Below are positions 9,023 through 18,703 of a stretch of DNA of 64,000 nt, in pieces. Made by a program: the position numbers and the translations under genes. The notes below the pieces were generated by a model. It had not been told where the DNA came from. It was given only the letters and a program-made list of their open reading frames with translations, and searched no databases. This DNA comes from DASQPR01 sp963724705 (GTDB lineage Bacteria > Actinomycetota > Actinomycetes > Mycobacteriales > Micromonosporaceae), in assembly GCA_963724705.1 (NCBI GenBank), contig CAVRVS010000006.1, positions 62,001 through 126,000 of the forward strand. The letters run 5' to 3'. Every line of letters starts with the position of its first letter. The stretch's first letter is position 1.

Positions 9023-10295
9023 CTAGAAGCCGGGCGACGACAGGCCGGCCAGCGCGGTGTGCACCAGGACGCGGACACCATGCGCGATCGATCGCTCGTC
9101 CGCGTCGAAACTCGGCTGGTGGATATCCGACTTTGTCGTCGCACCGGGCGTGCCACAACCGAGCCGGATCATCGAACCCGGCACCTGCTCCAGATAGAAC
9201 GCGAAGTCTTCGCCGCCCATGCTGAGCTCGGCCTCGACCACGCTGTCCTGGCCGAGCGCGGCGGCGGCAGCACCCGGCGATGACGGCGGTCGCGAGACGG
9301 TCGTTGACGACCGGCGGAACGCCGCGACGGTAGGCGACGTCGGCCTGGGCCCCGGTGGCGGCGACGACGTCATGGATCAGGTTCGTCACCAGGTCTGGCA
9401 TCTCGCGCCAGGCCTCGCGACCCAGCACCCGCACGGTCGCTCGGGCGAAACCCTCGCTCGGGATGGCGTTCGCGGCCTCGCCGGCCCGGATCGCGCCGAA
9501 CACCATCGATACGCCGCAGCGGGCATCGATCCGCCGATCGAGAAGCGCCGGGACGTCCACGACGACTCGTCCGAGTGCGTGCACGAGGTCGGTCGTGAGA
9601 TGTGCCCGAGCCGTGTGGCCACCCGGTCCCTTGAGCCGGACCTCGACGATGTCCGTGGCCGCGGTGAAGGGTCCGGACCGTACGCCGACGAGGCCGACCG
9701 GCATCTGCGGCGCGCAGTGCAGACCGAAGATCGCCGAAACGTCCTTCAGCCCGCCGGCCGCGATCACTTCGGGCGCACCGTTGGGTGGGTTCTCCTCGGC
9801 CGGCTGGAACAGCAGCCGAACCGTCCCCGGCAACTCGCCGCGGCGGGCCAGCTTCGCCAGCGCCAGACCGGCGCCGAGCAGCACCGTCGTGTGGATGTCG
9901 TGCCCGCAGGCGTGGCAGACGCCCTCCACGGTCGAGCGATACGGCACATCCTTCGCGTCCTGCAACGGCAAGGCGTCCAGGTCGGCCCGCAAGGCGATGA
10001 CCGAGCTGGTCGTGCCGTTGCCCGGCACGTCGCAGATGACGCCATTGCGGTTCGGCAGCAGCCGGGGCGATAGGCCGGCCGCGGTCAGTTGCCGGAAGAC
10101 GAGTTTGGCGGTCTCGAACTCGCGGCCGGACAGCTCGGGATGCGCGTGCAGGTGACGCCGTACGGCAACGAGCTCGGCGCCCCGAGCCGACAGCCATCGG
10201 TCAAGCTGACCGGGCAACGGGTCGGCACCGGGCGGCGTCTCGGGCCACCCTGAACTCACATCATCACTCTGCGGCATCGTCAGCGCACTAGTCAC
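9023..10295 (-). CDS. M20 family amidohydrolase (hippurate hydrolase-like), frameshifted
   Basis: About 424 residues, metal-dependent amidohydrolase of the M20D group, which cleaves N-acyl amino acids or related amides in the cytosol. The dinuclear metal ligands are visible: HACGHD, the PAEEN glutamates, IFGLHCAPQ and a C-terminal HQPSFDADE. The dimerisation insert carries PGGHTARAHLTTD. The frame breaks near 9264-9285 in a CGCCGCCGC run by one extra base. After correction, AAAAALGQDSVVEAELSMGGEDFAFYL follows and the gene ends at 9023. Start GTG 10295 is the likelier of several; no strong ribosome site is visible. It is convergent with, and eight bases from, the DUF4349 gene. Confidence 0.86.
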
Positions 10296-10749
10296 GGCTT
10301 CTTCTTGATCTCGTTCGGTCGGGAACAACGTCGTCAGCCTAGCCCCGCACTGGTGACGCTACGCAATGCGTTTCCCGTGCGTGGGAGGTTGCGCAGTGTC
10401 ACTGTCTTTCGATTTTCCCAGGTGACGGTGATCTCTGCTCGCAACATCGTTACCCCTCGTATTGTGGACCGTTGACGTGAGGCATTCACCTCATACAACG
10501 GGTCACCACGGTCGGGGGACACGACCGGCCCGGCGAAATGGCCGGTCGCCCCGCAATGCTCCGTCATTGCGGTGCTGACCTTGCACCGAGAGTGATAGTC
10601 GCCGCCTCGCCGGCAGGTGCGTCGCACCCGTTGTGCGCCGCCGAGCCTGGGGTCTACTACCCGGTTCGCCGCACGTCATGCACGGGCCGGCGTCGGGCCG
10701 CCCGCACCAGCGACTACGCCGAGGCAGGGCCTGACAAGATCCGTACCGG
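10296..10749. other. Intergenic region with an operator-like palindrome and two tandem hairpins
   Basis: About 450 bases between two minus-strand genes without a convincing gene. It contains TGAGG-N6-CCTCA (10479-10494), upstream of the amidohydrolase and possibly an operator. Next come two perfect short hairpins: GACCGGCC/GGCCGGTC (10522-10547 region) and, a few bases on, CCGCAATG-CTCCGT-CATTGCGG (about 10554-10575). The hairpins could end mutase transcription or form a 5' leader of the amidohydrolase. No known riboswitch core was recognised. Confidence 0.4.
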
Positions 10750-12342
10750 TCAGAAGCGATCGTTGGGTTGATACCGGCCCCACACCTCGCGCAAGGCGCC
10801 GCACACCTCGCCCACGGTGGCCCGGGCCGCCAGCGCTGCCTTCATCGGACGTAGCACGTTCTCCGTGCCGTCGGCCGCGGCCTTCATGTCCGCCAGCACG
10901 CGATCGACGGCCGCGCCGTCCCGGTCAGCGCGGAGCTTCGCCAGCCGCGCGACCTGCTCGGCCTCGATCGCCGGATCGACACGGAGCGGTTCGTAGGGCT
11001 CCTCGTCGTCGATCGTGTAGCGGTTGACGCCGACGACGGTCCGAGCGCCCGAGTCGATCTCCTGCGCGATCCGGTACGCCGACGACTCGATCTCCCGCTT
11101 CTGGAAGCCGGCCTCGATCGCGTCGACGGCCGAACCGTAGGAGGCAATTCGTCCCATCAGGGCAAACGTCGCTGACTCGATCTCGTCCGTCATCGCCTCG
11201 ACGACGTACGACCCGGCGAACGGGTCCACCGTCGCGGTCAGGTCGGTCTCGTACGCGAGCACCTGCTGGGTCCGCAACGCGAGGCGCGCTGCCTTCTCGG
11301 TCGGCAGTGCGATCGCTTCGTCGAACGAGTTCGTGTGCAGCGATTGCGTGCCGCCGAGCACAGCGGCCAGGCCCTGTACGGCGACCCGGACCAGGTTGAC
11401 CTCGGGCTGCTGCGCGGTCAGTTGCACGCCGGCGGTCTGGGTGTGGAACCGCAGCATCCAGGACTTCGGGTTCTTGGCGCCGAACTCGTCGCGCATGATG
11501 TGGGCCCAGATCCGACGGGCGGCACGGAATTTCGCCACCTCCTCCAGCAGCGTCGTCCGCGCGACGAAGAAGAACGACAATCGCGGAGCGAAGTCGTCGA
11601 TGTCGAGCCCGGCGGCGATCGCGGCCCGGACGTATTCGGCGCCGTTGGCTAGCGTGAACGCGATCTCCTGAACGGGCGTCGCACCGGCCTCGGCCATGTG
11701 GTAGCCGGAGATCGAGATCGTGTTCCACTTCGGCAGCTCGGCCGCGCAGTAGGCGAACGTGTCCGAGACGAGGCGCAGCGACGGCTTCGGCGGGAAGATG
11801 TAGGTCCCCCGGGCGATGTACTCCTTGAGAATGTCGTTCTGGATCGTGCCGGTGAGCTGGTCTCCGGCGATCCCGAACTCCTCCGCGACGAGCTGGTAGA
11901 GCAACAGCAGCACGCTGCCCGGCGCGTTGATCGTCATCGACGTGGAGACCTTGTCCAGCGGGATGTCGTGGAACAGCCGGCGCATGTCGTCGATCGAGTC
12001 GATCGCCACACCGACCTTGCCCACCTCGCCGTGCGCGATCGGGTCGTCGGAGTCGTAACCCATCTGGGTGGGCAGGTCGAACGCGACCGACAGTCCCATC
12101 GTCCCGGCCGCCAGCAGTTGTCGGTAGCGCGCGTTGGACTCGGCCGCCGTGCCGAACCCGGCGTACTGGCGCATGGTCCACGGGCGCGACGTGTACATCG
12201 TCGGGTAGACGCCGCGGGTGAACGGATAGCGACCCGGCTCGCCGGTGCGCTCGGCAAGATCCGCGGGCAGGTCCCCGGCGTCGTAAGTCGGCTTGATCGG
12301 GAAGCCCGACTCACTGGACCGTCCGGTTGACTCCGTTGTCAT
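10750..12342 (-). CDS. Methylmalonyl-CoA mutase large-subunit protein without B12 domain
   Basis: 530 residues, the TIM-barrel acyl-CoA mutase domain alone; full MCM is about 730 because it carries a C-terminal cobalamin domain, missing here. Substrate-specificity residues look like MCM rather than isobutyryl-CoA mutase: Tyr60 in TMRQYAGF (Phe in IcmA) and Arg178 in KEYIARGTY (Gln in IcmA). The likely role is interconversion of methylmalonyl-CoA and succinyl-CoA, with a separate small B12-binding subunit encoded outside the window. NAPGSVLLLLYQLVAEE and GGTQSLHTNSFDEA are family blocks. Start ATG 12342 is followed by a short hydrophilic N-terminus. Isolated large subunits of this length are usual in actinobacteria. 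Confidence 0.9.
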   Translation of the reverse strand: MTTESTGRSSESGFPIKPTYDAGDLPADLAERTGEPGRYPFTRGVYPTMYTSRPWTMRQYAGFGTAAESNARYRQLLAAGTMGLSVAFDLPTQMGYDSDDPIAHGEVGKVGVAIDSIDDMRRLFHDIPLDKVSTSMTINAPGSVLLLLYQLVAEEFGIAGDQLTGTIQNDILKEYIARGTYIFPPKPSLRLVSDTFAYCAAELPKWNTISISGYHMAEAGATPVQEIAFTLANGAEYVRAAIAAGLDIDDFAPRLSFFFVARTTLLEEVAKFRAARRIWAHIMRDEFGAKNPKSWMLRFHTQTAGVQLTAQQPEVNLVRVAVQGLAAVLGGTQSLHTNSFDEAIALPTEKAARLALRTQQVLAYETDLTATVDPFAGSYVVEAMTDEIESATFALMGRIASYGSAVDAIEAGFQKREIESSAYRIAQEIDSGARTVVGVNRYTIDDEEPYEPLRVDPAIEAEQVARLAKLRADRDGAAVDRVLADMKAAADGTENVLRPMKAALAARATVGEVCGALREVWGRYQPNDRF

Positions 12343-12596
12343 ACCCGCCGATGGTAGAGGCCGCCATCCTCACCGGTACCGGCGCGTAGGTGAGGGCTTG
12401 ACCACAGGGGTTCCGGCGAAACCCACGATTGCCGCAGGTCGCCGGCGGGTGACCGGGTAAGGCCAGTTATTCCCCACAAATGCCACGAGCCGGTGTAAGT
12501 CGTACGCGTCGGCTTTCGCTTCGGCCGCTGAGACCGCAAAATAGACTCCGCGCCACCCGCCGCGCGGCACCTGACTTCACACGACGGTAAGAGGCA

Positions 12597-14465
12597 GTGA
12601 CCACACAGACTTCGACCTGGCACGGTGAGCCACCGGTCCCATCGAACCAGCGCGCCGTGCCCGGGACGATCGTGGGCGGTCGCTATCAGTTGCGCGCCGC
12701 GATCGGCAACGGCGGCATGGGTACGGTCTGGCAGGCGGTCGACACCGTGCTGCGCCGCGACGTCGCGGTCAAGGAAGTGCTGCTGCCGCCGGGTATGCCG
12801 CCGGCCGAGCGCACCGCGATGTACGAGCGGACGTTCCGCGAGGGGCGAGCCGCGGCGGCCCTGTCGCACCCGTCGGTCGTCCAGGTCTATGACGTCGTCA
12901 CCGAAAACGGCCGGCCGTGGATCGTCATGGAGCTGCTGCAGGCCCGCAGCCTGTCCGAGATCATCATTTCCGACGGCCCGCTGGCCGGTCGTGCCGTCGC
13001 CAAGATCGGCATCGCGCTACTCGGGGCACTCGAGGTCGCTCACGCCGCCGGAGTGCTCCACCGAGACGTGAAGCCGGCGAACGTACTGATCTGCGCCGAC
13101 GGCCGCTGCGTGCTCACCGACTTCGGTGTCGCCCGGATGCCGAGCGAGAGCAACCTGACCCAGCCGGGGATGGTGCTCGGCTCGCCGCACTTCATCTCAC
13201 CCGAACGGGCGATCGGCGCCGCATTCGGACCACCGTCCGACCTCTTCTCATTGGGTGTCACGCTCTACACGGCGGCCGAGGGCCGACCGCCGTTCGACCG
13301 GGGCGATCCGTTCGAAACGATGCGTGCCATCGTCGAAGACCAACCCGCGCCGGCGACCCGGGCCGGCGTGCTCACACCGGTGTTGATGGGCCTGTTGGAG
13401 AAGGACCCGGAGAAGCGGTGGACGGTCACCGAGGCGCGCAAGGCGCTCCGCGATCTGACGAACGGCGCGTTGACCAACCGGGCGGCGACCCAGCCGACCG
13501 ATCCGCAGGCGATCATGCCGACCTCGGGCCGGGCGCACTCCGCGCTCCACGAGACTCCGGCGACGTACGCGTTGCCGGCCACGGCCGAGCAGGCGGACCC
13601 GGCCCGGCTCGGTGGCCGCGCAATGCTCGCGCCCGGTGAGACCGTCCACGATCGCGTTGCCGCCGCCCCCGACGCGACGCCGGCCGCCGCGGCGACGCCG
13701 ACGGTCGATCCGGCAACGCTCGACGCGACCGCCGACGCCATGTCCTACACGCCCGGCGCCGGCCGTTGGGTGGCTCGCGGATCGGCTCGTCCGGACGATT
13801 CGATGCCGGACGATCCAACGGACGGCCGGGACGTCCTCGGCTCCATCCGTGGACTGGCCGGGCGGCCGTGGACCGTCGTACGCGGGTGGTCGCGAGCCGT
13901 ACGGCTCGGTGCTGTGGCCGCCGCCGTCGTGCTCATCGCGGTAGTGATCATCGTTTCGACGACGGGTGGTGGCGGCCGGAAGACGGCGGCCCCCACCCCG
14001 ACAACGCCCGCCACGCACGCGCCATCCTTCCCGGTCCAGTCGTTCGACAACGGACGCGGCATCGTCGTCAACGTCCCGCAGAGCTGGAAAGAGTCGAAGC
14101 CGAAGTCGGGGTCGTACGTCGACTTCCTGGACGGCAACACCACTCGCAAGATCCGGATCAACGTGGAGGCATCCGGCAACGACCCGAAGCAATTCCTGGG
14201 CGTGGCCGAACACGGTCTCGAGCGCGGTTCGACGTGCAAGGACTACCAGCGGGTGGCGCTGACCGACGCCACGCTCGATGGGCACGCCGCCGCGCAACTC
14301 GAGTACACGTGCGGCAGCGGGGCCTCCGAACGGCACGGCATCTGGGCCGCGACGACGATCGGCGGCAAGGCGTACGAGTTCTTCCTCACCGTGCCGGACG
14401 CCGATTTCGGGACGAGTAAGCCGATCTACGACGAGATGGTGTCGTCGGTCAAGCTGACGCCGTAG
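12597..14465 (+). CDS. Membrane-anchored serine/threonine protein kinase
   Basis: 622-residue Hanks-type kinase of the Pkn family. The kinase domain spans about residues 26-285: glycine loop IGNGGMGTVW, VAVKEV lysine, catalytic HRDVKPANVL, DFGVA, and HFISPERA of the activation segment. A disordered Pro/Ala/Thr linker follows, with one transmembrane helix (about 437-458, AVAAAVVLIAVVIIV) and an extracytoplasmic C-terminal domain of about 150 residues. That domain begins with FDNGRGIVVNVPQSWKESK and has two conserved-looking cysteines. It presumably senses an outside signal; no PASTA repeats are present. Start GTG 12597 has an AAGAGG element very close upstream, so the exact start is moderately certain. 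The mutase gene is divergent. Confidence 0.92.
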   Translation: MTTQTSTWHGEPPVPSNQRAVPGTIVGGRYQLRAAIGNGGMGTVWQAVDTVLRRDVAVKEVLLPPGMPPAERTAMYERTFREGRAAAALSHPSVVQVYDVVTENGRPWIVMELLQARSLSEIIISDGPLAGRAVAKIGIALLGALEVAHAAGVLHRDVKPANVLICADGRCVLTDFGVARMPSESNLTQPGMVLGSPHFISPERAIGAAFGPPSDLFSLGVTLYTAAEGRPPFDRGDPFETMRAIVEDQPAPATRAGVLTPVLMGLLEKDPEKRWTVTEARKALRDLTNGALTNRAATQPTDPQAIMPTSGRAHSALHETPATYALPATAEQADPARLGGRAMLAPGETVHDRVAAAPDATPAAAATPTVDPATLDATADAMSYTPGAGRWVARGSARPDDSMPDDPTDGRDVLGSIRGLAGRPWTVVRGWSRAVRLGAVAAAVVLIAVVIIVSTTGGGGRKTAAPTPTTPATHAPSFPVQSFDNGRGIVVNVPQSWKESKPKSGSYVDFLDGNTTRKIRINVEASGNDPKQFLGVAEHGLERGSTCKDYQRVALTDATLDGHAAAQLEYTCGSGASERHGIWAATTIGGKAYEFFLTVPDADFGTSKPIYDEMVSSVKLTP

Positions 14466-14483
14466 GACTCGGCTGATCCCGGG

Positions 14484-14554
14484 CGTCCGGATTCGTCGTC
14501 GCACCGGAACGGCTGCCGGAGGGATCCGGACGTCGGCCGGGCATGGACCGGCCG
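14484..14554 (+). terminator. Hairpins after the kinase gene
   Basis: Two inverted repeats within 90 bases of the kinase stop codon: CGTCCGGAT/ATCCGGACG (14484-14532, 31-base loop) and the tighter CGGCCGG-GCATGGA-CCGGCCG (14534-14554). The second is a plausible GC-rich terminator before the phosphohexomutase gene. Confidence 0.4.
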
Positions 14555-14657
14555 CGCGTGCTATCAAAGGTTGGTATCGCCGCGTCAGCCGCGAGGCGTC
14601 TGATGTCAGTGCCAGCCGCGCGGCGCGTTGGTGTACGCATGTGAGGAGTGGTGGCCA

Positions 14658-16326
14658 GTGCCGGCGGATCAGACGACGACCATCGACGATGTGCGGGCAC
14701 GAGCGCGAGCCTGGGTTGCCGATGATCCCGATCCGGCCACCCGGGACGAGTTGACGGCGGTGATCGACGGCGCCGACGGCGACGCCGACCTCCGCGACCG
14801 GTTCGCCGCCACACTTCAGTTCGGCACGGCCGGCCTGCGCGGTCCGGTGCGTGCCGGCCCGAACGGAATGAATCGCGCCGTCGTGCGCGGCGCCGCGGCC
14901 GGGCTGTGCGCGTGGCTGGCCGGTCGCGATGACGGACCCGTGGTCATCGGGTACGACGCCCGCAACGGGTCCGCCGACTTCGTGGACGAAACGGCGCGGG
15001 TGGTGACCGGCGCCGGCCGGACCGCGCTCGTCCTGCCACGACCATTGCCGACGCCAGTTCTCGCGTACGCCGTCCGGCACTTCGACACCGCGGCCGGCGT
15101 GATGGTCACCGCCAGCCACAATCCGCCGCAGGACAACGGATACAAGGTCTATCTCGGTCCGGCACTGGGCGGCGAGGCGGGCAGCGGCGCGCAGATCATC
15201 CCGCCGGTCGATGGCGAGATCGAATCGGCTATCCGAGCCGTCGGACCGCTGGCCAAGGTGCCGCTCGGGAATCCGGGCGAGCGCGTCGGCGACGAGGTGG
15301 TCGCGTCCTACGTCCGGGAGGCGGCGGCACTGGTCGACCCGGCCGCACCACGAGACCTCACGATCGCCTACACCCCGCTGCACGGCGTCGGCGCCGAGGT
15401 CGCACTCGCGGCGTTCGCCGCCGCTGGCTTCCAGGCTCCGGCGGTGGTCGCCGCCCAGTCCCGACCGGACCCGGCGTTTCCGACGGTCTCGTTCCCGAAT
15501 CCCGAGGAGCCCGGCGCCATCGACCTGGTCGTCGCGCTCGCGCAGGAGATCGGCGCGGATATCGCGATCGCCAACGACCCGGACGCCGACCGATGTGCCG
15601 TGGCGGTGCCGGACGCTCGCCGGCGGCGGCTGGCGCATGCTTCGCGGCGACGACGTCGGCATCCTGTTGGCCGACCATTTGATGCGGCGCGGTCGGACCG
15701 GCCGTTACGCCACGTCGATTGTGTCGTCGTCGCTACTCGGCGCGGTCTGCGCGAAGCGCGGGCATCCGTACGCCGAGACGCTCACCGGCTTCAAGTGGAT
15801 CATGCGCGCCGGCGACGACGACACGCCGTTGGCGTACGGCTACGAGGAAGCACTCGGATACTGCGTCGCACCCGGTCACGTACGGGACAAGGACGGCATC
15901 ACCGCCGCACTGCTGGTCGCCGAGCTGGCGGCCGAGCTGAAGGCCGAGTCACGGACACTGATCGACCGGCTCGACGAGATCGCGGCGGAGTTCGGCGTCT
16001 ACGCGACGGATCAGGCGTCCGTACGGGTCGACGACCTCGCCGAGATCGACGTGCTGATGCGGCATATTCGCGCCAACCCGCCGAAACAGCTGCTCGGTGA
16101 CGACGTACGCGAGGTCGTCGATCTCTTGCCGGACAACGACGTACTCATCCTCCGGACCGAGGCGGCCCGGGTGGTCGTGCGGCCCAGTGGCACGGAACCC
16201 AAGCTCAAGGCGTACCTGCAGATTGTCGAACCGGTCGGCAACGGTGACGTGACAACGGCGCGGGAGCGCGCCGCGGCTGCCCTCTCCGTGCTCCGCACGG
16301 AGACCACCGCCGCCCTCGACCGCTGA
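14658..16326 (+). CDS. Phosphomannomutase/phosphoglucomutase, frameshifted
   Basis: About 555 residues of the alpha-D-phosphohexomutase superfamily, converting hexose 1-phosphate and 6-phosphate. Four signature regions are present: the phosphoserine loop MVTASHNPPQDNGYK, the Mg site NDPDADRCAVAVPD, the sugar loop GYEEALGY, and the phosphate-binding RPSGTEPKLKAY. Length and N-terminus match the long actinobacterial form. The frame breaks near 15617-15630 (one extra base before GCCGGCGGCGGC). Afterwards GGGWRMLRGDDVGILLADHL continues normally. GTG 14658 is chosen for its GAGGAG site nine bases upstream. It lies next to the exopolysaccharide locus and could supply its sugar phosphates. Confidence 0.9.
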
Positions 16327-16364
16327 CCGGCGGAAGCTGACCGCCGGGCGCGGCCGGACGAGGG

Positions 16365-17324
16365 CTACCGGCGAGTCGGGACCACCGAGGCCCGGCCCAC
16401 CGCGCGGACGGCGTCGTCGTGCCGTGGTTGGCTGGGCGACCGCATCGCGGGTCCCGCGCTCGGACGAGGCGCGACATCGGCGTGTGGAGCGCGGCCGACG
16501 GGCGGCAGGTCGAGCGACGGGTGCGGTCCGTAGGACTCGACCGGCTCGGCGAGCCGGGGCAGCGGAATGCGAGCCAGCATGCGTGCTGTTTCGCGACGAT
16601 CGTGACGGGTCGACAGGAGAACGCGCAGCAGGAATGTCGGATTGCCGATGACATATCGCTTGAACAGGCGTCGCGGCTCCTGCGCGAGCCGGTATGCCCA
16701 CTCGAGCCCGAAACGGTAGATCCACTCTGGACAGGGCTTGCGCACGCCGGCCGTCCAGTCGAGCCACCCGCCGCAGGTAAGCGCGACCGGTTTCAACTCG
16801 TCGCGGTGGGCGTCCAGCCAGACTTCCTGTTTCGGGCTGCCGAGCCCGATGAAGAGGATGTCCGCGCCGCTCGCGTTGATCTCGGCGATGATCTCCTGAT
16901 CGGTCCCCTCGGTGTATCCATCCCGGACACCGACGATGTCGAGGCCGAACTCGGTGTGCAGACGATGCGCGGCCTGCGCCCCGACGCCCGGCCGGCTCCC
17001 CCACAGAAACACGCGGAGACCGGCGGCGACCCACGACGCAGCCATATCGGCGTGCATGTGCGTGATCGCGACGCGACCCTGGTGCGGGTATCGGTTGAAT
17101 CCGGCCGCCATGACCACCGAATGTCCGTCGGGCAGCAGGAGGTCTGCGCGGGCCACGGCCGCGGCCATTGCCGGATCCTTGGCGCAGAGATTCACGACGT
17201 ATGCGTTGACGCCGATGATCGAAGCGCGCTCGCCGCGGGTAGCCCAGTCGGTGGCCATGTCGACAAACTCGTGCGGACTAACGAGATCGACGGGGATCCG
17301 CCCGATCATGACGCGATCGGTCAA
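16365..17324 (-). CDS. WecB/TagA/CpsF family glycosyltransferase
   Basis: 319 residues, GT26 family, transferring N-acetylmannosamine-type or glucosyl residues to lipid-linked intermediates in wall or capsule assembly. Characteristic blocks: NAYVVNLCAKDP, LLLPDGHSVV (catalytic-site Asp), VFLWGSRPGV, GADILFIGLGSPKQEVW and CGGWLDWTAGV. Start TTG 17324 is preferred because GGAGG lies five bases upstream; ATG 17309 is the next in-frame choice. The last 70 residues form a Pro/Arg-rich tail. Last gene on the minus strand of the exopolysaccharide group, convergent with the phosphohexomutase gene 38 bases away. Confidence 0.9.
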   Translation of the reverse strand: MTDRVMIGRIPVDLVSPHEFVDMATDWATRGERASIIGVNAYVVNLCAKDPAMAAAVARADLLLPDGHSVVMAAGFNRYPHQGRVAITHMHADMAASWVAAGLRVFLWGSRPGVGAQAAHRLHTEFGLDIVGVRDGYTEGTDQEIIAEINASGADILFIGLGSPKQEVWLDAHRDELKPVALTCGGWLDWTAGVRKPCPEWIYRFGLEWAYRLAQEPRRLFKRYVIGNPTFLLRVLLSTRHDRRETARMLARIPLPRLAEPVESYGPHPSLDLPPVGRAPHADVAPRPSAGPAMRSPSQPRHDDAVRAVGRASVVPTRR

Positions 17325-17615
17325 CGCAACCTCCGTCCCGCAATCCGCGTCCGGCGCTCGCCGAGCCCGGCGTTTCTGCCGGCCGTTCACCCGATGGCGG
17401 CACGACAGACAACACACCTTCACACATGCGCGAGCGTTGCTCAAGCGGCACGGCCCCGAAAACGATCGACGTAACAACATTCGACGCCCAGGCAAACAGC
17501 GGGTAATCAAACGCTTCCCGACGGTCGCGAATTTGGCCTCCGCAAGGGGATGCGCGGCGATCGTCCGCAGGCATTTTCGGGCGCTCCCGCATATCCACCG
17601 CGATGCGACGCCCGG

Positions 17616-18692
17616 TTAAGGACCGGGCACATCGGACAGATATGGGCTCTGCGCGAGCGAACGGAATGCAGAGAAAGCTTTCGATGTGTCATGAGCAGGG
17701 AAAACCAGATCGCCGGAACTGAAGTAGACAACCGCCTTGATCTGCGGCTGCGACTGGAGATCCTGCGCCATGGCGTCGTACCAGTCGGCCTGCTCGTCGC
17801 CCGGCGCCGGTTCGATCCCGAATTCGCCGATGATGACCGGTCGAGGATGCTTCGCGGCGAACTGCATGACCGGCGCCATCATCGACGCGAATGACGGCGC
17901 TGGGCTCCCCGGGTAGACATCGGCGCAGATCCAGTCGACCTGGTCGTCACCCGGGTAGTACTGCTGCGCCGTCCCCTTCGCGAACCCGGTCGCGAGTGGG
18001 CACCAGACGAAGCCGGCGTTGGTCGCGCCCTCCTGGGTGAAGATTGCCCGGACGTGCTTCCACGCGGCGATGTACGCCGCCGGCGAGTGAACCGTGCTGG
18101 CCAGATTCGGCCTATCCATCTCCCAGCGGAACCGCAGCAGGATCGGAGCACCGAGGTTCTTGATGGCGATCGCGGTGTGCTCGATCAGATTGTCGTACGC
18201 ACCGGACGCGATCGACAGCGTATCGGTGCCGGCCCACGACAGCAGATCGATCTGACCGTTCGCAATGATCCGTGAGTCAATGTCCGAGGGCACGGTGTCC
18301 GACCATGGATGGAACGAGTGGACGATCGCCACCTTTCGCCCGATCACCGTCTGGAACGTGTTCACCGCCTTGATCTTCTCTGCCGCGGTGTGGTTGTACG
18401 GGTCGGCGTACACGCCGAACCACGCCCCACTCGTCGGCGGCACGGGACCACGGCCGGTCGTCTCGAATGGACCGGCCGCACCCGGCGCGAGCGTACCGGT
18501 GAGGGTCGGCGCTGGAGCCGGGGTCCGGGCGGGACCGTCGCCCGGAAGCCGGAGCGAGTGCGGCCCGCACGCGGCGAGCCCGAGCGCGAGGGCCGCGAAC
18601 GCCATCACAGCGACAGCGCGGCGCCGGAGTCGCGGTCGGCGTACGACTACGGGCGATCGCGTCGACCGGCTGTCACCGTCGCGCGCTTCCAC
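17616..18692 (-). CDS. GH26-like glycoside hydrolase lipoprotein
   Basis: 358 residues. A basic N-terminus and hydrophobic segment end in a lipobox (LALGLAAC, Cys42), then a Pro/Thr linker and a TIM-barrel similar to GH26 beta-mannanases. The likely acid/base is Glu191 (RFRWEMDRPN) and the nucleophile Glu290 (VIIGEFGIEP). It is probably anchored outside the membrane and trims or modifies the polysaccharide made by this locus; substrate is unknown. GTG 18692 is chosen because it starts just after the flippase stop with a GGGGG site; a start at 18773 would overlap the flippase by 70 bases. Confidence 0.83.
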   Translation of the reverse strand: MEARDGDSRSTRSPVVVRRPRLRRRAVAVMAFAALALGLAACGPHSLRLPGDGPARTPAPAPTLTGTLAPGAAGPFETTGRGPVPPTSGAWFGVYADPYNHTAAEKIKAVNTFQTVIGRKVAIVHSFHPWSDTVPSDIDSRIIANGQIDLLSWAGTDTLSIASGAYDNLIEHTAIAIKNLGAPILLRFRWEMDRPNLASTVHSPAAYIAAWKHVRAIFTQEGATNAGFVWCPLATGFAKGTAQQYYPGDDQVDWICADVYPGSPAPSFASMMAPVMQFAAKHPRPVIIGEFGIEPAPGDEQADWYDAMAQDLQSQPQIKAVVYFSSGDLVFPAHDTSKAFSAFRSLAQSPYLSDVPGP

Positions 18693-18703
18693 CCGTACCC
18701 CCG

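Noticed and set aside
10334..10627. 97-codon minus-strand frame in the intergenic region
   Set aside because: No ribosome site, biased composition and no motif; it spans the two hairpins.
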